Of a stretch of DNA of 64,000 bases, positions 24,001 through 36,000 are shown piece by piece (the first letter of the stretch is position 1; each line of letters starts with the position of its first letter). The position numbers and the translations under genes are program-made. The notes beneath the pieces were generated by a model. That model searched no databases and was not told where the DNA came from. It worked only from the letters and a program-made list of their open reading frames with translations. This DNA comes from Merluccius polli (taxonomy: Eukaryota; Chordata; Actinopteri; Gadiformes; Merlucciidae): contig JAOPHQ010001137.1 of the NCBI GenBank assembly GCA_030340625.1, positions 62,001 to 126,000 on the forward strand, in the 5' to 3' direction.

Positions 24001-27000
24001 GTTGGTCGGTCATCCATCTTGTTTGCATCGAGTGGAAGCCACAGCCATACAAATTAGCCACAGCTAATTTGCCAGCTCGGCTAGTGTTACCAGGTGTCGT
24101 CTGAGCACTGAGCAGTGCCGTTTGTGCACTGATATCTCTCTGCTTATAGTGGCTCATTATTTTCTAGTTCTAGTTTTTAGGGTAATAAGAAGGTAATTAC
24201 AGGTAGTTAGTCAGGAGCTCTTGCATCTGTCCCATACATTCCCAAACCGAAAGTCCTGTTTTACTTGTTAAAATGTATTGTATATTATATACATTAAAGG
24301 TGCTGTAGGTAAGATTCGAGAGTTGTAAAGAGAGAGCGGAAGAGAGCAAGATTTTGAAACTAAACAACCCAAAACACATTCCCTGCTTCTCGGCTCCATC
24401 CTTCCCTAGATTTCTCCACCATTGAGAAGTGTTGCATTCCACGTACCTGTGAAATGTAAAGATGCACACCGAACCAATCATGGAAGAGATGCCCTGATTG
24501 GTCAGAAATGAGCCAGGAGCAGTCAAAAATCTAACTTGGCTCATACAGAGGCAGGCGCAGTCAACTCTAACGGGTATTCTTAGTGCATTTCACTCACTAA
24601 TAGCTGACAGGTATGGCATTTCTAACAAACTACACTCAAATAATAGCTTTTAAGTCTTACCTACAGCACCTTTATTTGGGGGCCAAGTACAAAGTGCGAG
24701 GCACCCTATTGTAATTTTTAGCTTGATTATTATTAGGTATTCACAGAATATCTGTAGATACCTATTGTATCTGTTAGGATTATTATTAGGTATTCACAGA
24801 GTATCTGTGGATACCTATTGTATCTGTAGGGATTACTATTAGGTATTCACAGAGTACCTGGATACCTATTGTATCTGTTAGGATTATTATTAGGTATTCA
24901 AAAAGTATCTGTGGATACCTATTGTTATTGTAGGGATTATTAGGGCCCGAGCACCAAATGGTCTAAGGACCTATTGTTTTTCAAGGAATTCCTATTTGGG
25001 CCCGAGCACCGAAGACCAATTGTATTTCAAGGAATTATGATGGTTGTGTTTGTGTGTGTTTTTCAAATAGCTTGGGGATGCTTCTGTCATCGCCCCCGAG
25101 TGACGTGCCCCTGCCGACCGCCGAAAAAGGGCGGTCGCTGTGCTCGGCGGTGCGTGGACTGTGAATACCTTTCGAGACTGCTTGCAGTTTTATTTATTAT
25201 ACACAGCCTGCTCAGCCAAAACCACCCAGTCACTTCATATGAAACTTTCCAGAATGGTAGAGGGTGAATAAAGATGGCCACTAGGGTTGGATATCGTTTG
25301 AAATATTTTGATTCCTGTAAAACGATGCCCATTCCAAACGGTTCCGAAATCGCTACATTTTTTATCTTTTCTTAAAAAAAATGACAACACTGATTCTTTG
25401 AAAAGGTACCAGTTCCTAACAGTGCCAGAACCAATATGACACCTTCTTTAAAATAAAGACCAAACAACTGATTCAATTGTTGAAGAAATTCTTCCATTTT
25501 TATTGGTAACTTTTTTGGTAAGACATGAGCATCTTATTTAAACACATACAATTTTCACTGTAGGTTAAAATATTGTCTTTGTTTTTAGTTTCAGTTACTC
25601 TTTCCATTTGTAATAATCAATTATAACAAAACATATAGTGGCTGTAGACAACTTTAATTTCTCTGCGAAATAAACGATCGACACTTGGAAATAATAAAGA
25701 AAGAAGCATGTTAACTGAGGAGGTAAAGTGAAATTGGCATCATTTTATTTGGGAACAGGCAAAAGCTTTTGTAATGATGTGCATTGCATAGTAATTCCAT
25801 AGTTTGAGTGTTGCTTCACACGAACAAGTATCGGCAACCGTGAGTTTATTTTTTCAGTTAGTCTGTAATGGAGACATGAAAGCAGATACAAATGCTATCG
25901 TATATGTGGAGAAAAGTGAACTGGGTTGGTAGCCTGACTGGATCACCTGGCGAGTCATGACATGAGGTTTATTCAGGTAGTATACTCAATGCAAAAACAT
26001 AGCATACTCAGATATTAAGTAGTGTCATCTAATTGGCTTTACTTCGGTTGTTCCACCATCTGCCATTTCCCCCCCGTTATACGAAATAGGTTTATTGCAC
26101 TTGTTACATGTGCTGCTGTCATTTTTTGTTTTAGTAAAGCCATACTTTAGAGCAGTGGTACTCTCCCGGGGGGGCGCGCGTTCAAAAAGGAGGACAAATA
26201 CGCGTCCGGCTTTAGGCCGGACTGTCCGGTTTTAGGCCGGACTGTCCGGTTTTTCAAAGCCCTGTCCGGCGTCCGGCGCAGCGTCAAGCCGGACGCGTAT
26301 TTGTCCTCCTTTTTGAGAGCGCAATAGTAACACACAATAGTAACGCCCCCCCCCCCCGCCGGTCGTAGGTCCGCGGTGTGTTACTATTGCCCCCCCCCCC
26401 CCCCCCCAACAATGGGGAGGGGGGCCCGACTGCAATTAACCAGTTTTGGGGGGGCCCAACATGAAAAAGGTTGAGAACCCCTGCTTTAGAGCATTTTACT
26501 TTAGACATGATGGCTGCAGCTGGGCAGCAGTAGAGAGGAAAGTTCTCTGCAACTTTTCCGACCACAAGAGGGCGAGAGGATTGTTGCGTAACCGAAATAA
26601 GACACCAACATTTTTTTTGTCATTCAGTCCAGGTAGAACCGACCATGTTGTCACTGGTACCACTCGGTTCTTGGTACCCAAACCCTTATGGCCACATAAC
26701 AAAATGTACACATATTGGCCCAATGGTGGTGCTATAGCAACCGTCTGAAAATGCAAACTTTGAACAAGCATATATCCTGACCTCTTTGACCCACAGTCAT
26801 GAAACTTTGTACACATATGTATCTCCTGATGATGAATGAATTTCCCCAAAACCCATAACTCTTGCCTGGAGAAATTTTCTGTCATTTAGAATTTTTTTTT
26901 TGTCATCAACTTTTTATTTATTTATTCAGTTTGCAACATTACAATAATTATATTCATTTTAATAATAACATTCAACATTAATATCACAAACTTATAGACA

Positions 27001-30000
27001 ACACATGCATTACCTACAGAACACACCCCCTCTCCTCCCTACCTTCCCTCCCATATCCCCCTCCCTACGGAGCACACAGGACTAGTGAGAAGTTTATAAC
27101 ATAAAAATAAAGAACCAGTACTTCCAGTTATGGAGGCGTAGGGAACAGACGCATGGTGCCGTGCTCCGCTTACTAGCTCACTGAAATTAGCCTTCTGCCG
27201 ATTTTTCACCAAGTCAACTTGACGCCAATCGTGCTTTAGTAAGTGGAAACACTGAAAACGAGATAATGCCACCGAAAAAGAACGACGGAAATAAAGATGA
27301 GAAGAACAAGCAGGCTCCATCACCGAGTGCTAGCAGCAACGGCGGCGGGCTAGCTAACCAGCCTCCACAGCACGTGCCTCAGTGGTTAATTTCTGAGATG
27401 GAGAAAGGAATACAGAGGATCGAGTCCATGATTGAAGGACGTCTAAATAGGCTTTCTGAAACGATGGAAAAGATTGCCAGAGACAACGAAGCTATTGGAC
27501 ACAGAGTAAAGAACATCGAGGGGAAGCAATGTGAGTTTGATGACTCGCTGGCCGCCATGCAGCGTGAGCTGGATGACTACAAAAAAACTACGGACGGCGA
27601 ACTGAGTGACCTGAGGGAACACCTGGACGAACAAGAGAACCGCGCCCGTAGGAAGAACCTGAGGTTGGTTGGCTACCCAGAAGGAGTGGAGGGGAAGGAC
27701 ACAGTGGCATTTATACAAGAATGGCTACCCAAGATGCTTGACTTGGAAGGGGAAACTTTTGAAGTGGAGCGTGCTTACAGGTCTCTGCTACAACGCCCAG
27801 CAGACGGCGCCAGACCCCGTGCCATTGTGATCCGGCTGCTTTGCTTCTCTGACACGTCGATTGTTTTGGACATGTAGCCTGGTTGTCACTCTCCTTTTTT
27901 TTGGGACACCATCGCGGACCCCAGATGTAAGTGGATTGCTAGGGGGGTGCATCTGTGCTTTAAATTATGTTTATAAAATGTTCAAAAACACTATAGTTAA
28001 GGCAGACATGCTTTATGCTACTATAATAGCCAGTTAACGTGATCCTCCTCTGACAAACCAAAATGGACCTTTGTCCTTACTACCTCACTCTGGTATCATT
28101 TTGCTCCAATTTTTATTTTCGCTTTTTCGTTACATTGACGTGATTTTCAACCATCTTTAAATGTCACTCATTGGAGGTGGACTGACACCGTTAACCCTTT
28201 AACACGGCTGTGGCCCATCTTTACGCACAGGGCACGTTTATAGTAATTTGTTCACCTTGGTGAAGTAGAGCAATATTCAGGTGTAACAATTGCAAGTTAA
28301 CGAGCAGTCTATCAGGTACACATAGCGCTTTCCTTTTTCTCCTCTCCTCTGACTACAGAGGTGATGGTTATTATTTATAATTCCATTTTAGGATGACTCT
28401 GTATTATAAGAATCACTCCTTGGTCTTATTACACTTGTATATGTTTTTATGGACCAGAGGGTGGTTTGTTTAGTCACCAATAATAATTTAATAACTAAAG
28501 GGTCTGTTAATGACATGCTTTTGGCTTTGTGGTTTTATGTGTTTATATAATTTGAAGTCCTTCCCCAGTGTTATTATGGGGAATTGTTCCATAGTATAAT
28601 ATGCTTACATTGTTTCCTCACCTTAAATGATTGTAATTTTCTGTTGTGAGCTTGGCTTAATGGCTAATAGATTACTTATTTTTAAGGAGGATAGGCACCA
28701 TTTAATGATGCAGCAATATAGGTAACAGCTGCATTATAAAAACGTCAGGAAGATTAGGGGTTCAGCACTTCCTCAGTTGGGGAGGGAGTGGGGCAAGAGG
28801 GGGGATCGTGGGGTTTTGTATGATTTATTTCTCGTATGCTCTTTTTGTTTTTTCCGTTTACACTCTCACTCTGCGTACAAGCTATTACCCTGATTGTTTC
28901 TGGATTTTACGTCACCTCATAGGAGGAATAGATTAAGGAAATGACAGCTGTAGCTTTTAAGTATTTGACATGGAATACTAATGGTATCAATAACTTGTTA
29001 AAACATAGAAAGGTACTTAACTTCCTTAGGAATCATAAAATAGACATAGCTCTACTACAGGAGACTCATCTAACCGAGGCTGAGCACGTTAGACTAAAAC
29101 ACGCCAATGGCAAGGGCAGAACTTTTACTCCTCCTTCACATCCCAATCTCGAGGTGTCGCCACATTGATAGGTAAAAATGTCCCCCTACAAGTGGATAAT
29201 ATTGAGAAAGACAAACAGGGCAGATACTTGATACTTAAAGGCTCCCTAGCAGGGGAATCTATCACGCTAGTTAACATTTATGGCCCAAACTAAGACTGCC
29301 CTCAGTTTTTTCAAAGTTTGTTTTTCACACTAACTTGTCATGCCAGTGAACTTTTTATAGGTGGTGATATGAATTTAGTTCTGGACCCATCCAAAGATCG
29401 GTCATCCTCTAGCCCCAAAACTCTGTCCCAAGCAGCTAAGACTCTCAAAAATGAAATAGCAGATTGCAAACTTGTAGATGTCTGGAGAGAAAACGCTCAT
29501 AAAAGCTACTCCAGAATCGATCTTTTTCTTACTCATGCTGATAGATTCCATCTTATATCCTCATGCGAATATCTAGCTATGACTCACTCGGACCATGCCC
29601 CTCTCATGCTCCAGATGGCTCTAAAGAACGCTTCTAGTAGTTGCAGACTTTGGCGATTCCCCACACACCTACTTAATGACAAAGATTATGTTAAACTTAT
29701 TAGTAACAAAATGGACAGTTTTATTAGCATTAATAGAGGGACTGCCTCGCCAGCGGCTGTGTGGGAATCCTAAAAGCTTACGTGAGAGGTGAGACTATAG
29801 CTATACAGCTATACTATGAGCTATACATCATGGAAAAAAAACAATACATGCTGAAAACCAAAACACTTGAATTAGAGATTAGGAATCTCGAAAAGGAGCA
29901 CTCTCAAACTCATAGTGAAACAACTTTTGGTCTTCTAAACATCAAATGGACCGAATATAACCTGCTAACCACTAGGGTGATTGAGAATGCCATGGCTAGA

Positions 30001-33000
30001 ACGAAACAACAGTATTACGAACATGGGGACAAAAGTGGTAAATTATTAGCCTGGCAGATCCGAAAAGAGGAAAACTCTAGATGCATCCCCTCAGTTAAGA
30101 CCAGAGAGGATGCTACAATAGTCCATGATCCCAAACGTATCAATGACATTTTTAAGGATTTTTATGTTGACTTGTATTCCTCTCAGGGGGTCAATACTCA
30201 TAAAATGATGAACTTCTTAGAGGGGCTGGTTGTCCCGGGGGTGGAGGTGGGGATACGGGAGGGCCTAGAGGCAGATATTACTAAACAGGAGGTTTTGAAT
30301 GCAATTGGTAAGCTTTCAGCAGGGAAATCGCCGGGGCCAGATGGATTTTCTATGGACTTCTATAAAGCATTTGCATCTAATCTAATAACACCACTAATGG
30401 ATATGTTCAAACACTCACTTGAAATACACCAACTACCTAAAACTTTAGAACAGGCTCTGATTACTGTCCTGCTAAAACCAGGCAAGGACCCACAGCTATG
30501 TGGTTCATATAGGCCCATAGCCCTTCTCTCATCAGAATATAAGGTATTCACCAAGGTCATAGCTACCAGGCTGGCGAAGATGATACCTGACCTTATATAT
30601 AAAGATCAGACTGGCTTCATTCAGAACCGCTTTTCCTCTGATAACATTCGTAGGTTCCTCAATGTAATTAGCTGCTCCAAAGACATCAACACGCCGGTCG
30701 TTGCCCTTTCATTAGATGCTGAAAAGGCATTTGATCGTTTAGAATGGCCCTTTCTCTTTGCAGTTTTAGAAAAAATGAATTTTGGTCCAAATTTGATACA
30801 AATGATAAAGATACTCTATCTCAATCCATCAGCAATGATTCGAACAAATGCTGACATCTCATCTCTTTTCCCCTTGTCACGTGGCACTCGCCAGGGATGT
30901 CCCCTGTCCCCGCTCCTCTTCTCGTTGGCAGTTGAGCCCCTCGCAATAGCTGTTAGAGCACATCCTATAATAGAGGGCGTTATGGTCAAAGACGAGAAGC
31001 ACATCATTTTGCTTTAGCTGAAGACATTATGTTGTATCTGACTAATATGGAGACGTCACTCCCCGCCCTCTGCACCTTGTTAGAGGAATATAGCTGCATC
31101 TCTGGGTACAAGATAAATAAACAGAAAAGTGTGATGATGCCTCTTAACCCAGCTGCTCAAGGATTATCAAGAGGAAACATCCCCTTTTATTGGGACCGCT
31201 GTAGGCTTTGTTATCTTGGTCTGCAAATACCTAACCAGCTACATCAGATTCACTCTCTCAACTATGAATCTCTGTTTAAAAAAGCTGAAGCAGATTTGGA
31301 CAGATGGAAGTCTCTTCCTATATCCCTAATTGGAAGAATAAATTGTATTAAAATTAATATTTTACCCAAATTTCTCTACTTGTTTCAAGCACTGCCAACA
31401 CCAATTACGAAAACTTTCTTTAAAAACCTGGACAAACTGATATCTAGATTACTGTGGAACGGTAAAATTCCCAGAGTCAAGCTCAAAACCCTCTGTCGGC
31501 CCACTGAACAGGGAGGGCTAAACTTACCAGATTTTCAGTTATACTATTTGGCTGCTCAATCCAGAGCTATCTGGATTTGGATTAAAGACCTGGGCCCAGT
31601 ATTTCAAAAGGGATTGACAGGATTATCCTGGTCGGATTGGATTAAATCTAGATCTGATCTGAAAACTGGGTATTTCAACACAGATCCAGATAATCCTGAT
31701 CCTGAAGATCAGGATTCTGCTTTGGTAATCCAATCCTCCCCTGAATCCAGATTAAAGGCTGGATTTGGGTATTTCAAAAGTTACGGCAGATCTCTGGATC
31801 AACTTGATACCAAAATGTCAGGATCATTTGGATCCCACCTCAGAGGTGGATTTCACTTGGATTCAATCATTTAGATTAAGTCTCAGCTCCACTTCTCCTA
31901 GATATTGTTACTCAAGATGTTCATTACACTTAATCTAAAGTGTTAGTGTTTTACTTTTAACAAATAAATATTAAAAAAAATGTATATTTAAAAATAATAA
32001 AGCAGCCTAATTGTAAGAAATGTAAAGTATAGTAAAATATTTTACCTCACTTTCTGAAACTGCTGTAAATAAGAGTAACAATTAATTACAGACCTATTTC
32101 TCAAATTCTAGTTTCAAACATTGTAACTTGCATGTACCAAAACATCAGAGAAAGACAACAGGAATGCGGGGTCCAAACAAACTTTAATTCCAACAAAACC
32201 GACATTTCAAATAATGTGTCCACTAACTAAAACAGGACCTAACCCACTCAGAGGTCAGAAGTGAGCTGCTTTTCTAACAGCTTTATTTTCAGTTCTGTTT
32301 CTTTGCGTCAGCTTTATTAGTTCATTGGCCTGTTCAATTTGTTTGACTGCCCTCTCGGGTCTCCATTTTGAGGAGCTTTTGATAAGCGTCCTCATCACCG
32401 GCATGCCTCCTCCGTCTCCGACACTCTGGCCCACGAACCTCTTGTGGTGGATCGGGTAGAGCAATGCTGGTGCTGGTTGAAGGTTCACCCTCTGAGCCTC
32501 CACAGGTGTGAGGAACACACATTCAGACGAGAGGTTGAGTGGCTCGTCAGCTGGCTCCCCAACACTGGATAAACTATGACATGTATGCACTTGCATTTTT
32601 TCAGTGTCACAGTTTATATCATGCTGCACATTGAAGCACTTTCCAAGCATTTTCAAGGTGTATTTTCATGCTTCTGATTAAATGAAGACACATTTGACTT
32701 CAGTCAGAAGCTTAAAAGTGCACTTTTAAGATGTTTGGAAATGGCTAGAATGTGATTTTAAAACCTGCAGCAATGTAATTCAGTGTTTGTGTACAAACTG
32801 ATTATTTTACTTAATCAAATCAGATGCTATTTTGCTATAAATGACCATAATTATGTTTAGTGAGAGCCTTCTATATAAGGGAGACAAATTAGGATGAAAA
32901 ACTGTTTAGTTGTGTCACTGACCAATCTATATACCATGAAAGTAATGCAATTACAGTTTCAAGCACTTTATTCAGAATCCAATAACTTGAAAACCTTGAA

Positions 33001-36000
33001 TGTATCAATACAATTAAAGCGTTTCCAAGGATTTCCAGCCGAGTGGTCCATGGCTGAGTGGACTCTGAAAGTAGAAGAAAGAGAAGGTGTATGAGTATAT
33101 CTTTGTTTATGTACACAAACGCATGATATCATCCCCAGCATTACTATAGCATCCTGACACTTCTGAATGAACCGTATAGTTAATACTCATACCGTGTAAC
33201 GTTTCCAAAGTACTGCAGCAGTCTGGTCTGTACACATGTCGCCTATTTTCCTAAGTCTGCTGTGTTGCCAATGACGTAACGCTAATAAACTCTGAACAGG
33301 TTGGCGTTAGTTTAAAAAGTTATGGTATGATGTACGTCCAATTAATTCCCTTTTAAGTTAAACCATAGACCGCAAAATTTATCAACAAAGCTGCTTCCTC
33401 GCTAGCCCGCTAGCTGCTTAACACAAGTCAATGGAGCCAAGTTAGCTCCCGTTAGCGCGGCCGCGGCTCAATTAGGGATCGCTGTGGCCTGGTTTTAATT
33501 AGAGGACGATTCAAGAAGTTGGCTTGCATGACATGTTGGTTGGAATTCGTATGGTCTTAAAACCGCTACACATTATACAACGGTATACTTACATGTTTGA
33601 CGTGGAAGTCGCGTTTCCAGCTGCTCCTTTCGTGAGGTAGTTCGCCATGTTTCCATCCGGAGGCGACGTCACGAGATTTGGAAATCCGTCTCCGCCCAGA
33701 TCGGGATCACGGTGATCCACCCTGCCGGTGTTTTGAAATACTCGGATAAAGTCAGCAGGATCACCTTGATCCAGGTCTGAGAAAAGGAGGATTTCATTAT
33801 GCGGATTATCCTGATCCGGATTACAAGTTTTGAAATACTGGGCCCTGGAGCACCCTCCAGCTTGGAAACAGATCGAACAGTCCCATACAGCGGAAGCATT
33901 GTCTAGCATTCCATTTATTTACTCTTATCACAAGCAAAAAAATGTAACTTCAAATCCAATGATAAAACTAACATCAAAAATCTGGGATGAAACTAGAGCA
34001 AAGTTCCATAGTGTCTGCACACTGTACGGTTCCACTCCATTCCATTTTAATCCGGTTTTACCTGGGGCACTGAGAGACGGTATTGCTAAAGACTGGTATA
34101 ACAGAGGTATATGCACTTTTGGACATTTATATGAGCTCAATAATCTAAGATCCTTTGAGCAACTGAGGCTCTCTTTCGGGCTCCCCTCTGCACATTTTTT
34201 TAAATATTTGCAAGTCAGAGATTTTATTAGGGTACAGCAAGGTGGGAAACTTATCCCCTTAGAGGATTTTGAGATAGACAGTATGATGCGAGACAAGCAT
34301 GACTCTAAAGGCTTTTTATCCTATGCTTATAACAGACTAATGAGCCTGGCAGAAAATAAAGCTCTTAACGCAAAACTTAAGTGGGAAACTGACACTGATT
34401 CTGCCTTCGAGGACTTTGAATGGAAGGAGATTTGTAGTAGCTCTCAATCATTCTCCTATAACAGTCAACACAAACTATTGCAGTTTAATCTTATACATAG
34501 GGTTTACTTTACGCCTCATCGCCTCCATAAGATAAGTAGTAACTACTCTGAGTACTGCCCTAGGTGTAAGACTGAAACAGGATTCCTTCTCCATATGTTC
34601 TGGACGTGTAGATGTTTGGAGCAGTACTGGAGATCTATCGTGGACATTGTTAAAGGAATTGTGGGGGTGGAAATCCCAGCCAATCCACGGCTGACAATAT
34701 TGGGGGACCTGTCGGTTTTACCAGTTAATATGAGAGTCAACACTCTCAATCATCAGATTAGCCCTAATTGCTGCTAACAAATGTATAGCTATCAACTGGA
34801 AGAACGAGGACCCCCCCTGGTGTTTCTTTGTGGCTTAAAGAGCTGTCGTCATATTTGCCATCAGAAAAGATCATGTTTAATCTTAGGAAAAAACCATCAG
34901 TCTTCGATAAATGTTGGGGAGGATTTGTAACCTTTTTACATAATAGAGCTGCTCCTATAGGTGACGTTCATGGTCAGATTTGATATAGGGCTTGATTCTG
35001 GAATTCACTCAATATTTGGGTAAATAGCCTAAAAGGTTAGGTATACTGTAACATTATGTGTGAGAATGATATAACCTTATTCAGGCCTCCTGCTGTTATT
35101 TCTATCTCCTATCACCTCTGTACGTCCTGTTTTGTTTTACCTCTGTAGTGCGCTTTCTAAGGATGTGAGTGTGGGTTATTACTGTTTTGTAACTTAGTTT
35201 GTTTTATTGTTATTTTATTCTGTTTATTTATTTATCTTTTCCTCATTTTTGGTTTTTATTATTATTGTTGTCATTATAATTTTTTTATCTTATTTTTTAT
35301 TTTATTTTATTTTTTTGTTATTATAATTATTACTATTATCCTTTTTCTTCCCACTCTTGTCCATGAGGAGGGAGGGGGGGGGGGTTAATACCTAATGTTA
35401 ATTGTACTGATTCTGAAGTGTGGTACTTTGTTTGAAAATTTCAATAAATAAATAAAATAAAATAAATAAAGAACCGAATAGGCCAACGTGATGATCAGGA
35501 TTACAAACTGGATGTACAGAGTTACCATAGATAAGAGTCTCAAAAGTCATGACAGTAGTTTATTAACATCCTCTGTGGCTTTTTTCCACATCTCGAAAGT
35601 TCTTAGCTTAGCATTATTAATACGAGCTGATGACCACTCCAGGTAGATCACCTCGAGAAGAGCTTGTAGCCAATGTTTTATTGATAACTGGTGCGGTGGA
35701 AGCCACCTCGGAACAATAACTTTCTTTGCTGCAGTCATGCCAGCTAACCAGAGTTTACGTTCTATCTCAGCGATCATGATCCTGGAGTCATCATTTAAGA
35801 GAAGGAGTGTAGGTTCCAGTGGGAGCTTCTCCCTACCAGATCGGACACCTTATCCACAACTTTAACCCAACATCTTTGCACATCTGGACACTCCCATAAG
35901 ACATGCATCAATGTACCCGTAATGCCCTGACTACAGAATGTACAGTAGGGTTTGGGTGCTAAACCCATCAGATGCCTTTTATGTGGTGTTAAATAAGTCC

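Larger units (their letters stand above)
28941..34777 (+). pseudogene. L1 ORF2 (endonuclease-RT), disrupted
   Basis: EN part: 28941-29168 reads YLTWNTNGINN and IALLQETHLTEAEHV; a frameshift and a stop follow before 29318-29773 (FIGGDMNLVLDPSKDR, SYSRIDLFL, THSDHAPL). RT part: 29761-31017 has GKSPGPDGFSMDFYK, SYRPIALLSSEYKVFTK, SLDAEKAFDRLEW and RGTRQGCPLSPLLFSLAVEP. The catalytic FADD box at about 31013 is broken (reads LAEDIML after a frameshift and stop). 31029-31592 continues the thumb. A Harbinger-like element interrupts at 31593-33844. 33845-34777 gives the C-terminus (YNRGICTFGHLYEL, HFFKYLQVRDFI). Inactive. Confidence 0.85.
27121..35465 (+). mobile_element. L1-type LINE copy 1 (plus strand), near full length
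   Basis: 5' UTR from 27121, ORF1 27266-27877, ORF2 28941-34777 (interrupted by 31593-33844), 3' UTR and an (A/T)AAA tail at 35443-35470. The flanks 'aaataaagaaccagta' (about 27105) and 'aaataaagaaccgaata' (about 35463) look like a slightly diverged target duplication. It is inserted in opposite orientation inside L1 copy 2. Confidence 0.8.

Noticed and set aside
33589..33909. Minus-strand ORF rich in DQD/DLG text
   Set aside because: It spans the Harbinger-like end into L1 sequence and reads GGAT/ATCC subterminal motifs; not a gene.
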